Assembly: GCF_004208415.1 (NCBI RefSeq)
Contig: NZ_CP035758.1
Coordinates: 3,286,001-3,350,000, forward strand
Direction: 5' to 3'
Source: Ktedonosporobacter rubrisoli
GTDB taxonomy: Bacteria; Chloroflexota; Ktedonobacteria; Ktedonobacterales; Ktedonobacteraceae
DNA length: 64,000 nucleotides
Shown: positions 8,827-17,360 of the stretch, one piece after another
How the letters are laid out: each line of letters begins with the position of its first letter
How positions within the stretch are numbered: the first letter of the stretch is position 1
Program-made: the position numbers and the translations under genes
The notes under the pieces: generated by a model
What the model was told of the DNA's origin: nothing
The model's database searches: none
Seen by the model: only the letters and a program-made list of their open reading frames with translations

Positions 8827-10410
8827 ATGAAACAAAGCCAGATGAACGAAGAGAGTTGGTACCATTCAAGTAGGCTACCTCGCTATTCGTATGATACACT
8901 GCTGCAGCAGGCTGCAGAACGCTATCCCTCTCATCCTGCCATCATTTATCAGAACCGTATTCTTACCTATCAGACGATGGCTTCCATGGTTCGTCGTGTG
9001 GCCCATGGTCTCTACGAGTTGGGACTACGCAAGGGCGATTGCCTCTGCTTGTTCATGAGCAATCGGCCAGAATATTTGATTACATTTATCGCCGCAGCAT
9101 CCATTGGAGTTATCGTTACCCCTTTAAATCACGAATATAAAGAGCGCGAAGTCCTCTACCAGCTAGAGAATGCTGAGGTGAAAGCTATCGTGCTCCATGC
9201 AGGTCTTTTTCCAACACTCTCTCAAGCATTAGCTCTTCATCCAATTCCTACTTTGCGCTTTATCATTACTATCGGGGACACGCTCTCTAAGAGCTTCTTG
9301 CCTACAGTTCCTTTTGTGAGCTTGTTAGAGCATTCGTTGCTACTACCATCTCTGGATACAAATATTCATCCTGATGATCTTCTGGCCTTGCCATATTCAT
9401 CAGGTACTACTGGCCAGCCAAAGGGAGTGATGCTGGCTCACTCAAACCTCATCATCAATCACTTCCAGTTTATTGACAGCCTGGGTCTCTCACATGCTGA
9501 TGTTGCTCTGCTTTTCCTTCCTCTCTCTCATATCTATGGTATGATGGTTGCTGGGAGCTTTCTGGCTTGTGGCGGCACACTCGTCTTGATGGATTCCTTT
9601 GATTTGGAACGATCCTTAGCGTTGTGCGAACGGTACCTTGTCACCTATTATTTTGTAGTTCCCTCGTTAATTGTCTTACTTGAAAGATACAAAGGTGACC
9701 TTCATGAGCTAAAACAGGTAAAGTGTCTCTACTCGGGAGCTACCTCATTACCGCTTGAGGTCGCACGCAGGCTGCAGAAGAAGATAGCTCCTCTCATTGT
9801 CCAGGCCTACGGTTTGACTGAAGCCTCACCATTGACACATGCTCAGCCACACCAACGAGATTTGTGGCGATTGGAGAGTATTGGAAAGCCAGTTTCTCAT
9901 ACGCGACAAAAGATCATGGACCTTGCCGGGGAAGGAAAAGAGTTATCAATACATGAAATAGGCGAGATTGTTGTGAAAGGTCCCCAAATAATGAAGGGAT
10001 ACTGGAAGGCAGAAGCTGAAACCAAGGAGATCATACGCGATGGATGGCTCTCTACTGGAGACATTGGCTATGTGGATGCAGAGGGCTATACATATATAGT
10101 AGGGCGCAAAAAAGATATGATCAAACATAAAGGATTTAGTATTTCTCCTGGAGAAATAGAGAACATTTTATTAGAGCACCCAGCAGTACATGAGTGCGCT
10201 GTCATTGGAGTTCCTGGCCACGAAGTTGGAGAATACATAAAAGCCTTTGTAGTGCTCAAAAAAGGTGAACAAGACATAGGGGAGACCCTCATCGACTTCG
10301 TGAATGATCAAGTGGCCCACTATAAACGAGTGCATTTTCTTGAAATTATCGAGGTACTTCCACGTACACCTTCAGGCAAGGTGCTACGGCGTGCTCTGCA
10401 TCAGCCTTAG
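8827..10410 (+). CDS. AMP-forming acyl/aryl-CoA (or -ACP) ligase
   Basis: A 527-residue adenylate-forming enzyme (ANL superfamily). The core motifs are complete: YSSGTTGQPKGVM (A3, P-loop), YGLTEASP (A5), STGDIGYVDAEGY (A7), GRKKDMIKHKG (A8, hinge) and RTPSGKVLRR (A10 catalytic Lys). These make it an acid:CoA ligase-like enzyme rather than an NRPS A domain. With a PAL-like enzyme at the head of the operon, cinnamate or a derivative is the natural guess, to be loaded on CoA or on one of the two ACPs, much as PAL and a CoA ligase cooperate in bacterial stilbene biosynthesis. A medium-chain fatty acid is an alternative. It is the last gene of the forward run; an imperfect hairpin follows at 10412-10451. 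Confidence 0.88.
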   Translation: MKQSQMNEESWYHSSRLPRYSYDTLLQQAAERYPSHPAIIYQNRILTYQTMASMVRRVAHGLYELGLRKGDCLCLFMSNRPEYLITFIAAASIGVIVTPLNHEYKEREVLYQLENAEVKAIVLHAGLFPTLSQALALHPIPTLRFIITIGDTLSKSFLPTVPFVSLLEHSLLLPSLDTNIHPDDLLALPYSSGTTGQPKGVMLAHSNLIINHFQFIDSLGLSHADVALLFLPLSHIYGMMVAGSFLACGGTLVLMDSFDLERSLALCERYLVTYYFVVPSLIVLLERYKGDLHELKQVKCLYSGATSLPLEVARRLQKKIAPLIVQAYGLTEASPLTHAQPHQRDLWRLESIGKPVSHTRQKIMDLAGEGKELSIHEIGEIVVKGPQIMKGYWKAEAETKEIIRDGWLSTGDIGYVDAEGYTYIVGRKKDMIKHKGFSISPGEIENILLEHPAVHECAVIGVPGHEVGEYIKAFVVLKKGEQDIGETLIDFVNDQVAHYKRVHFLEIIEVLPRTPSGKVLRRALHQP

Positions 10411-10411
10411 T

Positions 10412-10451
10412 GGCCCTGAGAAGCATCCCTTCTAGATACTTCTCTCAGGCC
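10412..10451. terminator. Imperfect hairpin between convergent ligase and ACP genes
   Basis: The arms GGCCCTGAGAAG and CTTCTCTCAGGCC can pair over about 12 bases with small bulges, directly after the ligase stop. There is no clear T-run on either side, so it may be a bidirectional or processing hairpin rather than a classical intrinsic terminator. It lies in the 159-base gap between two convergent genes, where a terminator is expected. Confidence 0.4.
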
Positions 10452-10569
10452 TCTTCCCAGGCTAGCCCACGGGCATAAGGCTCCCCGCTGTCGATTTAAT
10501 AAACGTATTTCTACTTCATGTCTCCCAGAGAAGGGGCAAGGAAAGAGTGCCCTCAAGAGGGAAAGGCTT

Positions 10570-10812
10570 CTATCGTGCATCAACAAGGGCTGCTGTTCTA
10601 CTTATTATATCTCCAACTGTTCTCATGCTCCTCATGTCTTCGTCAGGGAAGCTTATATGAAATTCCGTTTCAATACTGAGGATTAATTCTATGCATTCTA
10701 TAGAATCAATCCCCAGATCACTCACTAAATCTGCTTCAAGCATGAGTTGCTCTTTCTCAAGAGCTGTTTTTTTTATGATCAAATTCTTGATATGTTCTTC
10801 TATTTGTTTCAT
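10570..10812 (-). CDS. Acyl carrier protein (cluster ACP 2)
   Basis: An 80-residue discrete ACP. Ser37 in DLGIDSIECIELI is the phosphopantetheine site, and the acidic helix II and length are typical. The start is supported by an AAGAAAGG ribosome site on the reverse strand. Unlike every other gene of this cluster it runs leftwards, converging on the ligase and diverging from the P450, so it must have its own promoter. A carrier adjacent to a P450 and a halogenase may hold the substrate for those tailoring enzymes, since carrier-bound substrates are common for PltA-type halogenases. That is inference. A 69-residue ORF of unknown reality sits directly upstream of it. Confidence 0.9.
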   Translation of the reverse strand: MKQIEEHIKNLIIKKTALEKEQLMLEADLVSDLGIDSIECIELILSIETEFHISFPDEDMRSMRTVGDIISRTAALVDAR

Positions 10813-10827
10813 AATTTGTGCCTTTCT

Positions 10828-11037
10828 TTACTCATTCTTTATCAGGAAAATACTCCACATAGAGAATAGTACTGTTTCCCTTATTTCTTTCTCTAATCGG
10901 TAGAGAAAAGACAATGTGAAGGCCCTATTCATTGGTTCAATCGGTTCTGCTTGCGATGAGAACTTCCTGCGAAATCTTTCGATTGCCTGGGCGAGCTCCT
11001 TTGGAGAAGTTTTCAGCAAATCTATGTGCCAGAGCAC
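10828..11037 (-). CDS. Possible small ORF of unknown function upstream of ACP 2
   Basis: A 69-codon GTG-started frame ending 15 bases before the ACP 2 start on the same strand. It begins MLWHIDLLKTSPKELAQAIE, is rich in Lys/Glu/Arg in its first half and has a hydrophobic stretch near its end. No family is recognised and no convincing ribosome site precedes the GTG. It could be a small helper protein co-transcribed with the ACP, a decayed gene end or a chance ORF. The rest of the 10813-11240 interval shows nothing recognisable except the P450 ribosome site. Confidence 0.25.
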   Translation of the reverse strand: MLWHIDLLKTSPKELAQAIERFRRKFSSQAEPIEPMNRAFTLSFLYRLEKEIRETVLFSMWSIFLIKNE

Positions 11038-11240
11038 CGCCAGCGTTGCGTGAACCCCATGATCTTTCTGACCCTTTGTTATTGCGTCAGCTCGCCTCCC
11101 TGGATGCGCTCGGGTAGCGCTGGCCGCTCATCTTACTCGGCTCCGTTGGTTGTGGATACATCACCTATTGCTACACTAAATAATGCCGAATAGAATTATT
11201 GGTTTCCAACGAGAAAACAAAAGTAAGGAGACGATACGGT

Positions 11241-12449
11241 ATGGAAAATATAGGCTTGCATGAAATATTAATGCAAAAATACAATCCATACCCGCTATAT
11301 AGACAATTAAGCGAAACGTCACCTCTTACAAATCTTATCTGGAGGGGGCATCGGGTATGGATTGTAACGCGCTACGCTGATGTGAAGGCAATTTTGAAAG
11401 ACCCTCGCTTTACGCTGGATAGAGAAAAAGTAGCTCTTGCCGCCAATGAACCAGGACCCAACGACGAGAGCCCTTGCCCACCTCTCCCACTTGACTGGAA
11501 TCGGCATCTCCTCACTCTGGAGCCTCCTGATCATACTCGCCTACGAGTATTGGTTTCGCAGGCATTTACGCCACGCGCAATCGAACGGCAACGTACACGA
11601 GTCCAACAAATCACTGATGAGCTGATTGATGCCGTCCACTCTCGGGGTCAGATGGATCTCATCGAAGAATTTGCCTTTCCGCTTCCCTTCACCATCATCT
11701 CAGAAATATTAGGTATTCCTTCAAAGGATCGTCAGAACGTACGTAACTGGACACAACGCATCTGGAGGGGTGCATTTCCTGCGTTTGCAGACATTAGAGT
11801 TGCAGAGAAGGCTTTTTACAACTATATTACTGCCCTCATTGCTGAGAAACTCGCAGACCCAGGCGATGATCTCGTAAGCTCACTAGTAGAAGCAGCAAAC
11901 ACTACTGATACGCTCAATGAAAACGAACTGATTTCCCTGATCTTCCTGTTGATTACCTCCGGATATGAAACAACCAGCACATTGATTGGTAATGGGCTGC
12001 TGGCCTTGCTGGAACATCCAGAACAGATGCATCTGCTTCAGGCAGATCCAACATTGCTTCCCTCAGCTATTGAAGAGCTCTTACGCTATGTTGCCCCGAT
12101 AAGTTTCCTTACACAACGCTGGGCTCGCGAGGATGTTTCCATGCATGGTCAGCTTATACGCAAGGGAGAGATCGTCAAGGGTATTTTGATCGCAGCCAAT
12201 ACGGATTCACGACAGTTTGCAGATTCCGAAACGTTGAATATTCTCCGTCGAGAGAATCCGCACCTCGCCTTTGGGAAGGGTATTCATCACTGCCTTGGAG
12301 CTCCTCTAGCACGGCTGGAAGGACAAATTGCGATAGGAACTTTGCTTTGTCGCCTGCCTCATATTCGTCTGGCAGTTGATCCTACACAGCTTATCTGGCG
12401 AGATCAGGGTTCTTTGCGTTCTCTGGCAGCTCTCCCTGTCACCTTCTAA
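11241..12449 (+). CDS. Cytochrome P450
   Basis: A 402-residue soluble bacterial P450. Visible motifs: the I-helix oxygen-binding stretch ITSGYETTS, the ExxR pair in EELLRY, and the heme loop HLAFGKGIHHCLGAPLARLE with the thiolate ligand Cys351. The PPDHTRLR block near residue 105 is also typical of class I bacterial P450s of specialised metabolism. The frame is open from 11199, but ATG 11241 has AAGGAG 11 bases upstream. It would hydroxylate, epoxidise or couple a cluster intermediate using electrons from an unlinked ferredoxin and reductase. The halogenase gene follows after 44 bases in the same direction, so the two are likely co-expressed. Substrate unknown. Confidence 0.93.
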   Translation: MENIGLHEILMQKYNPYPLYRQLSETSPLTNLIWRGHRVWIVTRYADVKAILKDPRFTLDREKVALAANEPGPNDESPCPPLPLDWNRHLLTLEPPDHTRLRVLVSQAFTPRAIERQRTRVQQITDELIDAVHSRGQMDLIEEFAFPLPFTIISEILGIPSKDRQNVRNWTQRIWRGAFPAFADIRVAEKAFYNYITALIAEKLADPGDDLVSSLVEAANTTDTLNENELISLIFLLITSGYETTSTLIGNGLLALLEHPEQMHLLQADPTLLPSAIEELLRYVAPISFLTQRWAREDVSMHGQLIRKGEIVKGILIAANTDSRQFADSETLNILRRENPHLAFGKGIHHCLGAPLARLEGQIAIGTLLCRLPHIRLAVDPTQLIWRDQGSLRSLAALPVTF

Positions 12450-12493
12450 AGGTGCAAACGTTTCCTTTTATCCTTCCTGTAGGAGATTATCGC

Positions 12494-13840
12494 ATGAAAC
12501 AAGCTGAGTTCGATGTCGGTATTATTGGTGGAGGCCCTGCAGGATCGGCCATGGCCTCTTATCTTGCTCAAGCTGGTCTTTCCTGCGTCCTCTTTGAGCG
12601 TGCGCTGTTTCCACGCCCTCACGTGGGAGAGTCGCTTGTTCCCTCTTCGACACGCGTGTTAAAAGACCTTGGGTTGTTAGAAAAGATGGATCAAGCTCGT
12701 TTTGTACGAAAGTACGGAGCAGCCTGGACTGCCGCTGATAGGGGACCGATCTACAACATGCAGTGGGAAGGATTGGAGGCTGATTGTTATGCAGGCGTAC
12801 GCTTTGATGAACGTAGCCAGCCTGGCGTAGATCGAAACTATACCTTCCACGTCGATCGAGGTAAATTTGATCTCCTGTTGCTCCAACATGCCAATGAGAA
12901 GGGAGCTACAATCTATGAAGGAATACAGGCACAATCGGTTGAGTTTGCTGATGACGATTATCCCAGCATCCATTTTATGATTGCCAGGCAAATGAGCAAG
13001 GTGAAGGTGCGGATGGTAGTGGATGCCAGCGGGCGGCGTACCTTACTGGGAAATCAGCTCAAACTGCGTGTACAAGATCCCGTTTTTGACCAATATGCGT
13101 TGCATACCTGGTTTGAAGGATATGATCGCCGTATTCTTACACGCAATGAAGCGCAGCAAGATTTTATCTTTATTCACTTTTTGCCACTCATCAATAGCTG
13201 GGTCTGGCAAATTCCTATCACTGAGACTGTGACAAGTATCGGCGTTGTGACGCAAAAGAGGAATTTTGCACGTTCTAGACAAGAACGTGAGGCGTTCTTC
13301 TGGCACTGCTTGGAGAGCCGTCCAGAGCTAGCCGCAGGACTGAGAGATGCTTGCCAGGTAAGGCCGTTGCGTGAAGAGGGGGATTATAGCTATGCTATGA
13401 AACAGATCTGTGGCGATCATTTCCTGTTGCTTGGAGATGCTGCTCGTTTTGTTGATCCGGTTTTCTCGACCGGGGTAAGTATCGCCCTTAATAGCGCTCG
13501 TTTTGCCAGTGCAGCTATTCTACGTGCTGCTGAGCAAGGGGATTTCCGTAAGCAGAGCTTTGAAGCGTTCGAGACAACGTTACGCCGGGGTACAAGAAAT
13601 TGGTATGAGTTTATTTCTGTGTACTATCGCCTTAATGTGCTTTTTACTGCTTTTGTCCAGAATGAGCGGTATCGACTTGAGGTGTTAAAGTTGCTTCAGG
13701 GTGATGTGTATGATGAAGAAGAACCCGAGGTACTCAGGATGATGAAAGATATTGTGTCAGAAGTTGAACGCAATGAGAAGCATATCTGGCATCGTCATCT
13801 TGGAAGCCTTACGGCCTCAGCATTTCGTCCGTTGTTCTAG
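12494..13840 (+). CDS. Flavin-dependent halogenase (phenol/pyrrole type)
   Basis: A 448-residue FAD-dependent protein. The N-terminal GGGPAGSAMA is the Rossmann FAD site. W236-x-W-x-I-P (WVWQIP) is the hallmark that separates flavin-dependent halogenases from ordinary monooxygenases by blocking substrate access to the flavin. Lys73 in FVRKYGAAW matches the catalytic Lys that carries the chloramine or guides HOX. GDAARFVDPVFSTG is the second FAD contact. It most resembles the PltA/phenolic group rather than tryptophan halogenases, so the target would be an activated ring, often on a carrier protein. ATG 12494 has TAGGAG in front; an earlier in-frame ATG at 12452 lacks one. It needs reduced flavin from an unlinked reductase. 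Chlorine or bromine, and the site, cannot be predicted. Confidence 0.88.
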   Translation: MKQAEFDVGIIGGGPAGSAMASYLAQAGLSCVLFERALFPRPHVGESLVPSSTRVLKDLGLLEKMDQARFVRKYGAAWTAADRGPIYNMQWEGLEADCYAGVRFDERSQPGVDRNYTFHVDRGKFDLLLLQHANEKGATIYEGIQAQSVEFADDDYPSIHFMIARQMSKVKVRMVVDASGRRTLLGNQLKLRVQDPVFDQYALHTWFEGYDRRILTRNEAQQDFIFIHFLPLINSWVWQIPITETVTSIGVVTQKRNFARSRQEREAFFWHCLESRPELAAGLRDACQVRPLREEGDYSYAMKQICGDHFLLLGDAARFVDPVFSTGVSIALNSARFASAAILRAAEQGDFRKQSFEAFETTLRRGTRNWYEFISVYYRLNVLFTAFVQNERYRLEVLKLLQGDVYDEEEPEVLRMMKDIVSEVERNEKHIWHRHLGSLTASAFRPLF

Positions 13841-14005
13841 GAAACAACGATAGGCACCATCATTGGCACATCTGTTCTGTAGTTCAATGCGTAATCATAA
13901 AGTTCATTCCACGAACTTTTTCCTGACGAGGAAATTGACTCTAAAGCAGCAAGTTTGTGCTTGAACCGCTTATCTTGAGCCAGATTACCATAGAGAAAAG
14001 AAGCA

Positions 14006-14749
14006 ATGATAAACAAATATGGTGATAAAGACAAAGTAACGTATGAACAGCAGGCCAAAATACAACAAGAAATCGAGGCAGCTATTGCCTATCTCTTTGC
14101 CTCTGAAGATGAAGGCTTGCAACAAGCCCTGGCTCTCGTTCGCGATGAGGGTTTACCGCAGATCCAAATCTCATCCATTCAGGGGAAACTTCTTCAACTT
14201 TTAGCCACAGCATGTCACGCGCGCAAAATTCTGGAAATTGGCGCCCTGGCTGGCTATAGCGGTATCTGGCTGGCGCGCGCACTTCCTGCTGATGGACGTT
14301 TGATTTCTCTGGAGATTAATGCTAAAAATGCAGAGCTGATACGACGTACCTTTATGCATGCGGGCGTCGCGGATCGGACCGAGGTACGGGTTGGTAACGC
14401 ATTAGCACTGCTCCCTCATCTGCTTGACGAAGCGCCTTTTGATCTTGTCTTCATCGATGCCGATAAGCAGCCTTATCCCCATTACCTGGACTGGGCACTG
14501 CGCCTGACCCAACCCGGGAGCATTATTGTCGCCGATAACACCATCGCAGGAGGCGCTGCCTTGTGCGCGAAGGCCGAAAGAAATGAACGCCAGCAGGGAC
14601 TCTTCGAGTATAATAAACGCGCCAGCAGCGATCCACGCTTGCTTTCTCTAGCTCTTGCCATAGACAACAATTTCACTGACGGCTTCACAATTTCTGTGGT
14701 TCGAGAAGCCCCAAGCCAAACGGGTGTGGCAAATGCTGATTACGCCTGA
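14006..14749 (+). CDS. SAM-dependent O-methyltransferase (CCoAOMT/COMT class)
   Basis: A 247-residue class I methyltransferase of the caffeoyl-CoA/catechol O-methyltransferase type. Motif I is ILEIGALAGYSGIWLA (SAM binding). FDLVFIDADKQPYPHYLD carries the metal-binding Asp and VADN a further ligand, the signature of divalent-metal-dependent catechol-type enzymes. A catechol or similar vicinal oxygen pair is therefore the expected acceptor. In this context it would act on an aromatic product after P450 hydroxylation. It lies 165 bases after the halogenase gene in the same orientation, with no recognisable gene in that gap. Its TGA overlaps the ATG of an AraC-like relic by one base. Confidence 0.88.
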   Translation: MINKYGDKDKVTYEQQAKIQQEIEAAIAYLFASEDEGLQQALALVRDEGLPQIQISSIQGKLLQLLATACHARKILEIGALAGYSGIWLARALPADGRLISLEINAKNAELIRRTFMHAGVADRTEVRVGNALALLPHLLDEAPFDLVFIDADKQPYPHYLDWALRLTQPGSIIVADNTIAGGAALCAKAERNERQQGLFEYNKRASSDPRLLSLALAIDNNFTDGFTISVVREAPSQTGVANADYA

Positions 14750-15095
14750 TGTTACGACCTTCCCCTTCATTCCCGGCTCGCCTTGAGCATAAGGAGCTTT
14801 CCGGCTTCCAGGACCCACTGCTAGCACAAATGGGATTGGCGTTGGAGCTACTTGCTCGGCAGATTGGCTACAGCCCCTATCATTTTGCGTAGCTCTTTCG
14901 AGAGACGACAGGAGTGACTCCTCATCAGTTTGTGTTGAGCAAACGTCTTGAGCAGGCCCGACAATTGCTCAAGACAACTGACTTGTCTCTGAGCCAGGTG
15001 GCGTTAGATGGGGCTTTCAGAGCCAGAGCCACTTTACCCACACCTTCAAAAGTCACCTGGGAGTGACCCCACGTCAGTATCGGCGGCAATCCTGA
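14749..15095 (+). pseudogene. AraC-family regulator relic (DNA-binding half only)
   Basis: About 115 codons encoding the two-helix-turn-helix AraC domain: LARQIGYSPYHFA, then a TAG at 14890, LFRETTGVTPHQFVLSKRL, EQARQLLKTTDLSLSQVA, a frame change near 15010, then FQSQSHFTHTFKSHLGVTP and a TGA at 15093. One nonsense codon and one frameshift make it dead. The sensor half of a normal (about 290-residue) AraC protein is missing. It immediately follows the O-methyltransferase, so it may be the remains of the cluster's former activator. Confidence 0.8.
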
Positions 15096-15244
15096 CATTC
15101 CCCCGCTTTTCAACAAGATTCCCAAAAATGCGACAGAACTCTCTCTCCTGCTGGTCTATCATAACAGCTGAACAGAGGCAACTCTGGATATTCTCCTTGT
15201 CCTCGAATGATTGTAATGTACTGAAGAAGGGATAGAGAGTTCTC

Positions 15245-16156
15245 ATGCAAATTGGTCTTCAGGTTACGAATTTCACCTGGCCCGAAGGACAGGCTCATCT
15301 TGGCGACAACTTTGGCCTCCTCGCCCAACGAGCCGAATGCGCTGGCTTATCCAGCCTCTGGGTCATGGATCACTTCTTTCAAAATGTCGGCCCGGCTGAA
15401 AAAGAAATGCTCGAAGGATGGAGCGCCCTCGCCTTTGCCGCCGCTTGCACAAATCGTATCAAACTCGGCACCCTGGTTACCGGCGTCACTTATCGTCATC
15501 CCGCCATCCTGGTGAAAACCGCTACCACCTTGGATGTCCTCTCACATGGGCGTACCTACTTCGGCATTGGCACCGCCTGGCATGAACCGGAGCATCGTGG
15601 ATTGGGTGTGCCTTTCCCACCTATGACCGAGCGTTTTGAACGATTAGAGGAAGCACTTCAAATCGCTCTTCAGATGTGGGCTGGCGACGAAGCTTCATAT
15701 CGTGGAAAGTATTATCAACTCGATCGCCCGCTTAATTCCCCACAGGCCGTTCAGAAGCCTCATCCACCCATTCTCATTGGTGGAACTGGTGAACGCAAGA
15801 CGCCACGCCTGGTTGCTCGCTACGCTGATGCCTGGAACATTCCGAACGTCCCGGTGCTCGGCGATGAGCAAATAAAGCGCAAACTGGCAATTATGCAAGA
15901 GCACTGTCAGGCTATCGGTCGGCCTTACGAGCAGATCGAGAAAAGCATCCTTGAGACCATGCATGTGAGCCGTGATGGTCGCCCTGGTACTGTTACTCCA
16001 TCCGCTGCCATTGAGCGATGCGCCTTCCTGGCCTCGCTAGGTATCGATCAAGTCATCCTCTGCATGTTTTCGGAGTATTACGACCTTGAGACATTCGATC
16101 TGCTAGCAACCGAAGTCATTCCAGCGGTAGAGAAGATCGAGGTCGCAGGTCGCTGA
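15245..16156 (+). CDS. LLM-class F420-dependent oxidoreductase
   Basis: A 303-residue luciferase-like (beta/alpha)8-barrel protein. The order MQIGLQVTNFTWPEG, LWVMDHFFQ, RIKLGTLVTGVTYRHPAILVK, FGIGTAWHEPEHRGLGVPFP and PILIGGTGERKTPRLVARYAD is that of the F420-dependent LLM family common in Actinobacteria and Ktedonobacteria. Members use coenzyme F420 (some FMN) for hydride transfer to diverse substrates. It is not clearly part of the preceding cluster because the AraC relic separates them, but it could provide a late reduction. The start at 15245 has AAGAAGGG upstream at a slightly long spacing. Confidence 0.87.
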   Translation: MQIGLQVTNFTWPEGQAHLGDNFGLLAQRAECAGLSSLWVMDHFFQNVGPAEKEMLEGWSALAFAAACTNRIKLGTLVTGVTYRHPAILVKTATTLDVLSHGRTYFGIGTAWHEPEHRGLGVPFPPMTERFERLEEALQIALQMWAGDEASYRGKYYQLDRPLNSPQAVQKPHPPILIGGTGERKTPRLVARYADAWNIPNVPVLGDEQIKRKLAIMQEHCQAIGRPYEQIEKSILETMHVSRDGRPGTVTPSAAIERCAFLASLGIDQVILCMFSEYYDLETFDLLATEVIPAVEKIEVAGR

Positions 16157-16368
16157 CAGCGTTTAGGAAATGGCAGGACAGCATTGTACGCACGTTGGGT
16201 AAAATTGCGGATCATTCAACGGATGAGTGTTTAGGGAGCTTGAAACGGCCAACAGAGCGGAGTAGGCACTGTTCCTTTGGTGGACATATCTCTTTTACTC
16301 GTTTTACTGTCCACTTACTTATCCAAATTCCGCTCGATGCTCGCACAATGATGGATATGATCCACTAT

Positions 16369-16415
16369 CGTATGAGAAAGATAGCCGGATAGAGCAAGCA
16401 TACCTTTCTCATACG
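16369..16415. repeat. 12-bp perfect inverted repeat, 23-nt spacer
   Basis: The arms CGTATGAGAAAG (16369-16380) and CTTTCTCATACG (16404-16415) are exact reverse complements. It lies 213 bases after the LLM oxidoreductase in a 380-base stretch that has no recognisable gene. With no T-run it may be a weak terminator, a regulator site or a mobile-element relic. Confidence 0.55.
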
Positions 16416-16539
16416 GTCATATTGCCTGGCTCTGTAATACCTGATCAATCAGTATTACTAAATGGGATTGTGAGTAAACACTAATGGGAGAAATATATCA
16501 ACGAACCTTAGTCCAACAATGTGCTGTTCGAGACAATGA

Positions 16540-17360
16540 TTATTCAGCCTTAATTATAAATGGATTGGCTGGCTAAGGAGCATCCGCGATTTCGATCACT
16601 TGAAACGTTTAGGAAATGATAAGAGGATATATCCCCCATACGTGGTCGATCCTGGGATATTCCCTATATGGTTTGGGGGGGTATTCAGCATGAAGCGTAG
16701 CGATTTTATCCTTTCTGGCGGTTTTGATGAACGTTTTCGAGGCTGGGGGAGCGAAGATACTCTTATGGGAGCGAAAGCTTTTGCCTTAGGGAATTATATA
16801 GTTCCTGTGTATTCTGCAGCCGGTTTTCATATCAGTCACAATGATCGAAGCATTCATAAAACACAAGAGAAAGAACAAAATCATCGTCTTTATCTGGACG
16901 TCTTACAGATGCCATTTTCCGCGGCTGATCAAGGTTGGACACGGCAAGTCTGTGAACAGGTACAACCTTCTTTCTTCATACCATCCCATTCCCGTCGTCC
17001 GCTATCACTTCATTTCCTGATCAGAAATATCTTCTTCCCTTTAAAAAAGCGTTATCTCATCCATTTCAAGCGGGCAGATATTTCTATGCACTGGTAGATA
17101 TACTGAAGCTATTGATATATTATACCTTACTATTAAGCAAGAACCAGAAAACAGTTCTTACAAACTACTCTATGCTCAAGCTTTATGTGCCTCAGGTATA
17201 TATGAGCAGGCAATAGATGTACTAAAGGATATTCAGCAAAGTGAACCACAAAATACTAGTGCTGTAATTGAAGAAGGATTGGCCCTGGCTGCCCAAGGGC
17301 ACTTTCAACTCGCTCGAACAAAACTACTAGCTGCCCAGGCTCTCGATGCCAACGATGCTC
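16540..17360 (+). pseudogene. Glycosyltransferase with TPR tail, frameshifted fragment
   Basis: The open stretch to 17097 carries FGGVFSMKRSDFILSGGF followed by DERFRGWGSEDTLMG. This is the C-terminal galactosyltransferase/GT2-type block in which the GWGxED motif binds the metal and acceptor. A TPR-like helical repeat continues in another frame from about 17090 (GRYTEAIDILYLTIKQEPEN, later AIDVLKDIQQSEPQN). The catalytic N-terminal half is missing upstream and at least one frameshift sits near 17090. The original gene was probably a sugar polymer or antigen glycosyltransferase with TPRs. Non-functional as read. Confidence 0.6.

Noticed and set aside
13837..14058. 73-codon reverse ORF between halogenase and methyltransferase
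   Set aside because: No ribosome site or recognisable family, and it overlaps the methyltransferase start; probably chance.
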